Part shown: piece after piece, positions 1-7,200 of the stretch
How the letters are laid out: the number at the start of each line of letters is the position of its first letter
How positions within the stretch are numbered: the stretch's first letter is position 1
DNA from: an uncultured Candidatus Altimarinota bacterium
Lineage (GTDB): Bacteria; Patescibacteriota; Gracilibacteria; BD1-5; UBA6164
Length of the DNA: 7,426 nucleotides
Direction of reading: 5' to 3'
Assembly: GCA_937931775.1 (NCBI GenBank)
Contig: CALHAQ010000056.1
Location: 1-7,426, forward strand
Notes under the pieces: model-generated
Databases searched by the model: none
What the model was told of the DNA's origin: nothing
The model's input: the letters and a program-made list of their open reading frames with translations, nothing else
Position numbers and translations under genes: made by a program

Positions 1-230
1 CACTTTCTATCTACGAGGTATTTGATATTTGTTTCCCCACGAATAAGCCATATGAGTTCGATAATAATGATTCTCATAAAGGTTTTCTTGGTAGTAACGA
101 GAGGGAATCAATCAGCAAGATTATAGCGTGCCTGCATACCAAAAAGACTTGTGACTCCAGTACCAGTTCTATCATCTTTATGTACTCCTTGATCTTTAAT
201 ATCCTGAAGGAGTTGTAGGTATTGTTTCAT
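1..230 (-). CDS. thyA: Thymidylate synthase ThyA, N-terminal part (runs off window start)
   Basis: Makes dTMP from dUMP with methylene-tetrahydrofolate in the cytoplasm. Only the first 76 codons are present, against a usual family length of about 260-280 residues. The start MKQYLQLLQDIKDQGVHKDD leads into RTGTG (residues 21-25), where R21 matches the dUMP-phosphate-binding arginine of the family. DGFPL (40-44), TTKK (46-49) and an ELIWLIRGETNIKYL stretch follow, all in canonical order. The G of DGFP is encoded by TGA (complement 108-110), so a standard-code translation would stop at residue 40. The gene starts 22 bases after the NUDIX stop codon and is probably the last visible member of the tmk-NUDIX-thyA unit. 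No Shine-Dalgarno sequence precedes the ATG. Identification is near certain; whether the gene is complete cannot be judged here. Confidence 0.95.
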
Positions 231-252
231 AGAGAATAAAAATTAAGAAATA

Positions 253-894
253 TTAAATATATTTTTGTATTTCAGGAGCGAGCATTTGAGTCCATGGTTC
301 TACATCATAATCTCAAGAATCTATCATAGTTGATAGGTCTTTATAACTTTTAAATTCCCCGTGAGCGAGTTCTCCGTCAAGCAGATCAAAATTGGAGTTT
401 TTAAGTTTCACTACGTATCAGATTCATAGATGTACTTTACATACCTCATCTGTATCTTGGTTTATATATCCTATTGGGAATGCTTCCTCTATCATATCAG
501 GAGCAATATTGAGTTCTTCTTCTACTTCTCTTATCAGAGAGTCTTTAAGTATATTTTCAGAATTTTCATCTTCTCTTTCTATATGTCCACCAACTCCGAT
601 AGCTATTTTTTCATGGAGCCTACTTTCCCCAGCATTACTTCAAGCTCAACCTCTTTTATATACAAATATTTCATTGTTTTCATTGAGTACTATAGCGTAG
701 GGAATTGGCTGCTTGTAATCAAAATTCACTTCAGCATCTCCTCTTATCATATACTCATAACTTTCGAGTATAATACTCTCAAAATCACTTTCTGTGGAGT
801 ATACTTTTGTTTCTCTTTCTATATCTTGAAAAAGTTTCTCTGTGGCAACTACGAGAATCTCTCTTTGCATTTTGTCTTTTACGATTTCGTTCAT
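253..894 (-). CDS. NUDIX hydrolase (213 aa)
   Basis: A NUDIX-superfamily pyrophosphohydrolase, which would cleave a nucleoside diphosphate linked to another group; the substrate cannot be read from the sequence. Around residues 66-80 a KQPIPYAIVLNEN strand leads to the core. A GVGGHI turn (100-105) is followed by an acidic helix and REVEEELNI (122-130), which supplies the metal-binding glutamates of the Nudix box. The spacing between the GG and REVEEE is a few residues longer than the classic box, as in NUDIX proteins carrying the GGH variant. VHLGIGYVV follows the core. Five in-frame TGA codons (complement 646, 640, 424, 418 and 313, lowest base given) read as Gly. The ATG shares one base with the tmk stop (TAATG), implying translational coupling. 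Its place between tmk and thyA suggests, but does not prove, a role in cleaning or balancing the nucleotide pool. Confidence 0.88.
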
Positions 895-1550
895 TATTTT
901 TGTATCTTAGTAAGTATTTTCTGTGTGATCACTTCTATAGGAAGTATATCTCCATTTTCGCAGCATTCAACTCTTTCCCAATCAGGAAACGTTTCTAGAA
1001 TTTCTCCTGCAACCTTGTAGGCATTTTTGAGATGATTTTCATCTGCTTCATGCAGATCTTTTGTAGCTCCCCCCGTAATGTATTCTCGAGATTCTTTTTT
1101 TTCTACCAGTTTTTGACTCACCTGCGGTGGTACATCGAGAAAGAGTACTTTATCGGGTTTTGGAATAGCAAATATTTCAAACTCGAGCTCATGGAGCCAC
1201 TTCATATACTCAAGTCTTTCCTCAGAGCTTTCTATTTTTCCTGCTTGATGCATCATGCTCGCAGATACATACCTATTTGAGATAATATAATCATACTCGT
1301 TCATCTTCTGCGCAAAATTAAAGCTATCATCAAATCTATCGAGCGCATAGAAAATGCTAGCAGCTTTAGCAGAGACATTTTTTCCATAGGATCAATTAAG
1401 ATATTTTTCTACAAAATATGCTGAATCATTTCCATAGCGAGGATAGTCCAAAAGAAGTACTGTTTTTCACTGTTTTTCCAGCTCTGATACTACTAACTTT
1501 GTTTGAGTTCCTTTCCCACTGCCATCGAGTCAATCTATTACTATGAACAT
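894..1550 (-). CDS. tmk: Thymidylate (dTMP) kinase (218 aa)
   Basis: Phosphorylates dTMP to dTDP with ATP in the cytoplasm, the step after ThyA. The protein opens MFIVIDGLDGSGKGTQ, a P-loop at residues 7-15 with K13 as the phosphate-binding lysine. LLLDYPRYGND and YFVEKYLNGSYG follow, then SNRYVSASMMHQAGKI, the counterpart of the DRY motif region, and KVLFLDVPP before the lid. Length of about 218 residues fits the family. Three TGA codons read as Gly (complement 1530, 1467 and 1392, lowest base given). The first is residue 7 inside the P-loop, so under the standard code the gene would lose its ATP-binding site and appear to start at an internal ATG at 1304. It is preceded by the 1591-1623 terminator, so it likely heads its own transcript. 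No Shine-Dalgarno sequence is seen. The stop overlaps the NUDIX start by one base. Confidence 0.95.
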
Positions 1551-1590
1551 AAAAAATAGGGTTATTTTAGAATATAATTCTAGTATAAAA
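1551..1590 (-). promoter_or_regulatory. Leader of tmk with a tentative promoter
   Basis: On the minus strand a TATACT hexamer (complement 1582-1587) lies 16 bases after TTGTAT (complement 1604-1609), giving a possible sigma70-type promoter with a leader of roughly 25 nt before the tmk ATG. The -35 element falls in the loop of the terminator hairpin, which is unusual, and matches the consensus at only three positions. The leader reads AACCCTATTTTTT just before ATG and has no Shine-Dalgarno sequence. The call rests mainly on position: tmk follows a terminator and must have a promoter somewhere nearby. Confidence 0.3.
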
Positions 1591-1623
1591 AAAATCATTT
1601 CTCATACAATGAGAAATGATTTT
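1591..1623 (-). terminator. Intrinsic terminator, perfect 15-bp stem
   Basis: The arms 1591-1605 and 1609-1623 are exact reverse complements, with a 3-base loop (ACA). On the minus strand the stem is followed by a run of T (A run at plus 1587-1594, partly inside the stem). The structure is 31 bases past the stop of the unrecognised protein gene and before tmk, the expected place to end the upstream minus-strand transcript. A T run at 1620-1624 means it could also stop plus-strand transcription. The stem is AT-rich apart from the ATGAGAAATG core. Confidence 0.85.
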
Positions 1624-1654
1624 TGATGTGAAAAGATTGTGGAGAAAAATATTA

Positions 1655-2212
1655 TTATATTCCCATCCTTCAGAAACAAGTGAGAACTTCAGGATTTCTA
1701 AAATCCTTTTTTATATTATCGAAAGCTTGCCTTACGAAAAATCCCATATCAATAGTTGTACTTCACAGAGATTCTGTTTTATGAAAAAATATTTTACAGA
1801 CTTCTTCTATAAGTTTATGTATATCCTGAAGATTTCTATACTCATTAAATTCTACTTCATCAAACACAGTAATAAGTGTACTTTTTAGGACTCATATTTC
1901 ATGTTTTACTTGCTGAATTTGTTTGTAGAGAGTATTCATCTCTTCCGATGCTCAGTAGGATTGCATGAATAGTTTTATTTCAGGAGTAATTTGAGAAAAT
2001 ACCAATAAATCCCTCAGTAGTTTGTAATTATATTCTTTTGGTGCATATTTATCTCTAAGGGGTTCAAATGCTTGAACAACTCTTTCAGGGAGATGGCCAC
2101 CGTAGATGGTATCTATAATAGTATCGAGCGAATAAAAATCTACTATATCTTTTATTGAAGAAAATATAGGCATATCTGTAACAAATTGTCACTCATGAGG
2201 ATACATAAGCAT
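1655..2212 (-). CDS. Unrecognised protein (185 aa)
   Basis: I do not recognise this family. The protein appears soluble: no signal peptide and no membrane segment. The N-terminal half contains SLDTIIDTIYGGHLPERVVQ and a KLLRDLLVFSQITPEIKLF stretch. The C-terminal half (about residues 87-160) is rich in charged helical sequence such as MNTLYKQIQQVKHEIGVLKS and may form a helical bundle or coiled coil. It ends NPEVLTCFGRMGI then TAA. Five TGA codons read as Gly (complement 2189, 1952, 1892, 1763 and 1670, lowest base given). Under the standard code only a 73-residue fragment would be visible. The start could be 2212 or the in-frame ATG at 2206; an in-frame TAA at 2249-2251 limits further extension. 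It lies 47 bases after gpsA and is followed directly by the terminator. The reading is well supported by continuity and by the terminator's position; function is unknown. Confidence 0.72.
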
Positions 2213-2217
2213 ATAGC

Positions 2218-2257
2218 AAAATATAAAGCATAATAATATATTTATACTTTATATTTT
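2218..2257. repeat. AT-rich inverted repeat between gpsA and the unrecognised gene
   Basis: The arms AAAATATAAAG (2218-2228) and CTTTATATTTT (2247-2257) are perfect 11-base complements separated by 18 bases. They fill almost the whole 47-base gap between the gpsA stop and the next ATG. It could be a weak terminator or attenuator for gpsA, an operator, or chance in an AT-rich gap; the long loop and lack of GC pairs make a strong hairpin unlikely. The gap also holds TATA-like hexamers that could serve as a -10 element, but none has a convincing -35 partner. Confidence 0.35.
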
Positions 2258-2259
2258 AT

Positions 2260-3213
2260 TTATGTCAAATATTTATTTCCAAAGCTATTTATGAACTCAA
2301 ATTCTTTTTTTCAAGCTGTAATTTTATAGACTCATTTGAGAGTTTCATATCATTCAGCTATCTTGTTTTGTTTTTGAAGTTCTCAGAGAGCATCTTCTAT
2401 GCTCTTTCATTCTCACAGCATGTTTCCGAGAAGTCTATTTCTTGATCCTCCAAAGCAAGTTGCAATGAGATCTCAGCAGAGAGCATAGTCTGTAAACTCT
2501 ATTTTAGAGTCTCATCAGAGCAGAATAATAAGTTCCTTCATTTCCTCAAGAAGTTTTGAGAGGTAGTATCATCTTGTAGAGGCTCATGCTCAGAGTCATT
2601 CTTGATATCCGAGGATGAGAGCAATAATATTTTTGAGAGCTGCATAAAGTTCTGTATTTTTTACTCCACAGTTTTTGAGCTTAATATTTAGTGAATCAGA
2701 TTGAAATAAAGTCTTGAGAATTTCTCATGCTTCTTGATTCTCACTCACTATATCCGCTCCAAGCATTTTTTCATCTATAAGTTCCTGAGCTATCATTCCT
2801 CCAGCAAGATATGCGTAGTTATAATCTATACTACCTAATACTTCTGAGAGCTTCTCACTAACGGTTTGCATGCTCTTATTATCTATTCCTTTGGAAAGAT
2901 TGAGAATAGTAACTCATGCTTTTAAATGGTTTTTCATAGTAGAAAAAGCTCATCATACAAACTGGCATGGGATAATAGAAATAATAATATCTATCTCAGG
3001 CAGGAGAGTATTTGCATCTGAAACAAGCTCTATATTTTCTGGAAGCTGCACTCACTCAAAGAAATAAGGATGCTTTCTCGTGAGAGAAATACTTTCGTAT
3101 ATTTCAGTGTTGATTTCACTTGCATATATAATAATGTCAGGGTTATTTTTCCCAAGATGTTTTGCAACAGCAAAACCAAATGCTCAGAGTCATAGAATGA
3201 GTATTTTTTGCAT
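2260..3213 (-). CDS. gpsA: Glycerol-3-phosphate dehydrogenase [NAD(P)+] (317 aa)
   Basis: Reduces dihydroxyacetone phosphate to sn-glycerol-3-phosphate, the backbone of membrane phospholipids, in the cytoplasm. The N-terminus MQKILILGLGAFG carries the GxGxxG dinucleotide motif at residues 8-13. VQLPENIELVSD and IDIIISIIPCQFV follow. NTELYAALKNIIALILGYQE contains the catalytic lysine of the ALKN motif (K194), and EGLGAGASTRG, LCGDLIATC, GGSRNR and LGEGKS match the C-terminal domain in order, then AEGYETLKGVY. Twenty TGA codons read as Gly, against 13 GGN codons; both first glycines of GxGxxG and both of LGEGKS are TGA. No standard-code ORF of useful length exists here. Two oddities: the usual LSGPSFA segment reads LAGGMIAQEL, and the protein ends early after the EGY motif, so it is about 20 residues shorter than E. 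coli GpsA (339). It starts 3 bases after the membrane-protein stop, with no Shine-Dalgarno sequence. Confidence 0.93.
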
Positions 3214-3216
3214 AGT

Positions 3217-3594
3217 TTAGAAGACTTTATTATATAGAGCTACAAGAAACAATATAAATCAGAGTATTACAGCAAACTCATTGAGTTTTCATAATATCTT
3301 TGCAGAAAACTTTTTCCTCGAAAATACAAAAAATATATATTGAGTAAAATCTGAAAATTCTTTTCGAGATCCACCATTTCTTTCAACAACATTATTGGTA
3401 TAGTCTGTGAGTACACATCTTCAAAGATACAGGATCATCGCAGATACAATGATTATATGCAGAAAGTGTATAGACTGTAGGAAAAAATTCCCTGTCATAA
3501 ATGCATATATTCATCCAAGGTAGGTAAAAAATAATATACAAGTATGCAGGATATCAAGAGCTAATATATACAGAGGAAGAGAAGACTTTTTCAT
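3217..3594 (-). CDS. Small membrane protein of unknown function (125 aa)
   Basis: Function not recognised. After a basic MKKSS start there is a long hydrophobic segment (about residues 8-33, LYILALDILHTCILFFTYLG and onward), a second (about 42-57, IHFLHIIIVSAMILYLG) and a C-terminal third (about 107-121, FAVILGFILFLVALY). A polar region of about 45 residues lies between the second and third, containing NGGSRKEF and a basic SRKKFSAK patch. Histidines H17, H43 and H46 lie in or next to the membrane segments; their role is unknown. Four TGA codons read as Gly (complement 3511, 3421, 3289 and 3259, lowest base given). The ATG overlaps the def stop by one base (TAATG) and gpsA starts 3 bases after its stop, so the three genes are very likely one operon. 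It is too short and lacks visible motifs for the PlsY acyltransferase, which would have been the attractive partner for gpsA. Confidence 0.75.
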
Positions 3595-4070
3595 TATTTT
3601 ACAAATTTATCAACTACCAGAACACCGTTTAGATGATCAATTTCGTGTTGAACAATAGCAGAACCAAGTTTCTCAATCCATATAATTTTTTTCTTCATTT
3701 TCTCATCGTAGTATTCTACTTTAATTCTCTTGTACCTGTTTATATATCCTGCCTTTGTTTTTGGAAGTGAGAGACACCCTTCTGAATATTCACAGGTAGT
3801 ATCATCACTATGCTCTATAATTTCTGGATTTATCATCAGGATGGTAGAGAAAATCTCATCATCCCAATCTTTGAGTAGGCTCGCAACGAGAAAACGCTTT
3901 GTAATTCAGACCTGTGGAGCAGCAAGACCAACTCACATATGATCCGGATGTTTAATATACTTAATCATTTCTTTTCCTATTTTTGCATATTTCTTCCACT
4001 CAGATTGCTTTACTTTTTCACATACAGTTCGTAGTACCGGATTATCTTTTCCTGTTTCTATTTGTAACAT
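3594..4070 (-). CDS. def: Peptide deformylase (158 aa)
   Basis: Removes the formyl group from the N-terminal methionine of new proteins, a metal-dependent step at the ribosome exit. All three family motifs are present: GVGLAAPQVG (residues 46-55, motif 1), EGCLSLP (97-103, motif 2, with metal ligand C99) and QHEIDHLNG (141-149, motif 3, HExxH with H142, E143 and H146). The start MLQIETGKDNPVLRTVCEKV aligns with the usual N-terminus of the family. Length of 158 fits. Two TGA codons (complement 3933 and 3906, lowest base given) encode G46 and G55 flanking motif 1. Read with the standard code, only a C-terminal 80-residue fragment lacking motif 1 would appear. It is the first gene of the def-membrane protein-gpsA operon, behind the promoter at 4108-4135, and has no Shine-Dalgarno sequence before the ATG. 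Confidence 0.95.
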
Positions 4071-4107
4071 AAGAGTATTTATTTCTAAATTAATATTATT
4101 TGTAAGA

Positions 4108-4135
4108 ATTATATAGTAAAAATAGCTATATTCAA
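4108..4135 (-). promoter_or_regulatory. Promoter for the def operon
   Basis: On the minus strand TTGAAT (complement 4130-4135) is followed after 16 bases by a perfect TATAAT (complement 4108-4113). Transcription would start near 4101, giving a leader of about 30 nt before the def ATG at 4070. Four of six bases match the -35 consensus and all six match the -10. Position just upstream of the first gene of the minus-strand cluster supports the call. Confidence 0.65.
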
Positions 4136-4188
4136 GATGGATTCACAACTCAAAAAAGATAAATTGTCAACACATACTTACTATTTTA

Positions 4189-4233
4189 GGGGTGGGGAGT
4201 TTTGCGAAGTGCTATTTTTTGTGCTACGCTAAA
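4189..4233 (+). promoter_or_regulatory. G-rich tract and imperfect hairpin upstream of the PKD protein gene
   Basis: GGGGTGGGG (4189-4197) stands out in an AT-rich window. Directly after it, 4200-4212 can pair with 4221-4233 across an 8-base T-rich loop with two mismatches and two G-T wobbles. The same stretch contains a direct repeat GTGCTA (4209-4214 and 4221-4226) separated by six T. A weak promoter candidate overlaps it: TTGCGA (4202-4207), 17 bases, TACGCT (4225-4230), which would give a leader of about 17 nt before the ATG at 4254. It may be a regulatory or protein-binding element for the surface-protein gene, but nothing in the sequence decides this. Confidence 0.3.
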
Positions 4234-4253
4234 AGGGAAAGTAATTATTTGTA

Positions 4254-7200
4254 ATGCTACATATGAAAAATACTATGAAAAAAACACTTCTCGCTCTTCT
4301 AGCGTTTTGCCTACTAATGTGAATTCCTGCTAATATCTTTTCTGCAGATGATGACCCTGTATACACAACCCTCAGGACTATAGATTTGGGGACCTATAAC
4401 GAATTTCGATATAGAATGACAGAGCAGTTCTTCGCACTTCGTGAAAGCTATCAGGTAAATAATACACTTGATCAGAATATTATTAGAGATATAGCAGTAC
4501 TTGCAGATACAGGATATAAATATCTTCCAGATAACCTCGCAAATAAAAACTATCTTAGTGAACTCAATATAGATCTACAAAGAGGAGTAAAATTTCCATC
4601 AAATGAAAGTGCATATACAGAAATAGTAAAATGACTCGCAGATTATATAGAAAATGTAGAAATAGAGTCTATTAACGGGACAGTAGAAGCAAGTCCATTA
4701 TCTGGAAATGCTCCACTCACAACAACACTCAGAGCAAAACTTCAAGATCCAACGTGAACACAGATCCTTGCAGCAAATCATACTTGGTGGGTAGATGATG
4801 CTGGAAAGAAAATCATTATTGGACGAGGACCATCTATTAATTATAGTTTTCGTGAAGAATGAAAATTCACAGTATTTCTTGATGTAACCTCTTCACATAA
4901 AAATGAAGAAGGATTTACGGATGTTCTTCCATATCGAGAAAGAGTAGAAATACTTGTAAATGAAAAAATAGCATCTCTTATAGTAAAAGTAAACTCTGAT
5001 AGAGTAGATGATGACAGTGTACTAAAATTTACACCAGAGAATGCTTCTTATGGACTTCTATTTGATGCTACAAGTTCAACTCCAACTTCAGGAACAAAGT
5101 TTGTACAGACTCAGTGGGATTTCGGAAATGGAGTAAGAAGATCGTATGCAGGAGCTCCAAAGATAGAGAGAATAATATATGGAAGAGAAGGTGATTATAC
5201 AGTAACTCTTATTCTTACTACGAATGAATGAAAATCTGTAGAAAAGAAATTTATCATATCAGTGCATGATCCTATTGCTACTATTGAGGTAAATAGAGAT
5301 GATGGATTTATAGGAGACCAATTTACATTTTCAGCAAAATCATCTGGTATATATAGAGACCTGACATATAACTGGGAGATAATTGATATAGAAAACGATA
5401 AAATCGTACACCAAAAATCAGATAAGACACTGACATATGTATTTACTAACAAAGGAAAATATAATGTAAAACTTAAAGTTCGAAGATCTTCAGGCGAAGT
5501 AGATGAAGATACTCGTATTGTATATGTGACATCACAGAGCCCTATAGCAGAATTTGAATCATCAAGGCCACTTCCAAATAAACCAAATCGTGTATTTCTT
5601 GATGCAAGTCGAAGTTTTGATCCAGATATAAGCGATGATGGAAATCTCAAGTATGATTGGTACATAGATGGAAATAGAGTAAAGCTCGAGGAATCGAGAG
5701 CCAATGGGTCTATAGGATATTATGTATTTGATAGTATAGGGACGCATAGTGTAAATCTAGAAGTAACGGATCTTGATGGTATTACCGCAATTAAAAAAGG
5801 AACTGTAAAAATAGATTCGATACTCTCTGTAGAGATGTTTGCTTTTCCAAGAGTTATTAAAAGAGAAGGGTTTATAAAATTTATAGCAGAGTCCCCGCAG
5901 GCTGAAGTATATGAATGGGACTTTGGAGATGGAAAGAAGACTGGAGGGTCACTTGATAAAGTAACACATACTTATGAAAAAAGCTGAGTATTTGATGTGA
6001 AACTCAAAGTATCTGATAAAGATAATAATACAAATACATATACGAGAACGGTATATGTAAGTGAATCAGATGAACCCCTTGCATTTATAGACGTATCTTT
6101 TGGGAGTTTAGAAAAACCAATTTATGATTCTAAAGTATGTAATGGGAAAGGATGATATATTGTAAATAGAGCAAATGCTGTAAATCTCAATGGATCAGAA
6201 TCTATTAATATAGATGGGGAACAAAGAGGGTTAGAATATTCATGGAAAATAGGAAATGGAAAATTCTCAACAGCTGCAAATCTGTCACATAAATTCGATG
6301 AGATTGGATGTTTTCCAGTAAAACTTACCGTAAAAAGTGATAAGAATAATAAAACTTCGAGTAGAGAAGTGATGATGGATGTACAAAATGTAAAACCAAC
6401 TATGTCTTCTCTCAAGGTTGAAGTAGAAAATCCACTTGTAGACCCTCTTGTAGTAAGAGTGAGCGCTCTGTGAGCAGAAGATCCTGATGGAGTGATACAA
6501 TCATATCTCTGGTATTATTATACAGATACAGATACGCAGCCACAAGATTTTAGATCGACAGCAACTTCCTCAACAGCTTTTGTAATACCAAAAATTACAG
6601 GAAACTACTACTTTGTAGCAATTCTGAAAGATAATAATGAAGCAAGAGTTACTTCAGAAGAAATTACTGGAGCTAGATACTTTACTACTATTACAGGAGA
6701 TAATATTAATACTCCAATTGTAGAATTAGGAGTAAATGATAATTCTACAATCATAGGAGAGGAAATAGTCTTTACAGCAAAGGCTAGTAATATTCTCGGA
6801 CAATCTATAGAAAAAGATGCAAGTTTTAGTTGGGACTTTGATGGAGATGGGTTTTATGACACACAAACAAATGATCCTACGACAACGTATAAATATAGAA
6901 AATCAGGAGAGTTTTATGCAAAAGTAAAAGTAAAATATCGTGGAATTAGTTCGACAAGAAATGTTACGGTAAACGTGAGTAATAAGCTTGTTGCAGATTT
7001 TGGATACATCTCGATTGGAAATAAGGTTATTTTCTTTGATAGTTCTCAGGGGCAAGTAGATTCTCGAAGTTGGGATCTATGAGATGGAAATAAAAAATCA
7101 GGTACCTACTTTGAGCATACCTATACAGATAAAGCTGTAAGTCATGAGGTTACTCTCCAAATTACAGAAGGAACAAAAGTAAAAGAAATTAAAAAAACAG

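Noticed and set aside
430..1020. Plus-strand open frame of 196 codons
   Set aside because: It runs antisense to the NUDIX and tmk genes, whose motifs are clear. Its translation is low-complexity Phe/Tyr/Ser-rich, as expected from the reverse of an AT-rich gene.
1616..1888. Plus-strand open frame of 90 codons near the terminator
   Set aside because: It is opposite the 185-residue minus-strand gene, begins inside the terminator arm and shows no recognisable motif.
3217..3594. PlsY-type acyltransferase as partner of gpsA
   Set aside because: The protein is too short at 125 residues, has only about three membrane segments and lacks recognisable acyltransferase motifs.
4165..4170. Perfect TTGACA on the minus strand upstream of def
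   Set aside because: No acceptable -10 element lies 16-18 bases downstream (the sequence reads TGTGAA or similar). The TTGAAT/TATAAT pair nearer to def is better.
4284..4310. Lipoprotein signal (lipobox) at the cysteine in LLALLAFC
   Set aside because: The residue before Cys is Phe, not Gly, Ala or Ser, and the hydrophobic core continues past it. A standard signal peptide is more likely.
5195..5704. Minus-strand open frame of 169 codons within the PKD gene
   Set aside because: It is antisense to PKD modules with clear motifs; the composition is a Ser/Leu/Phe-rich shadow with no domain.
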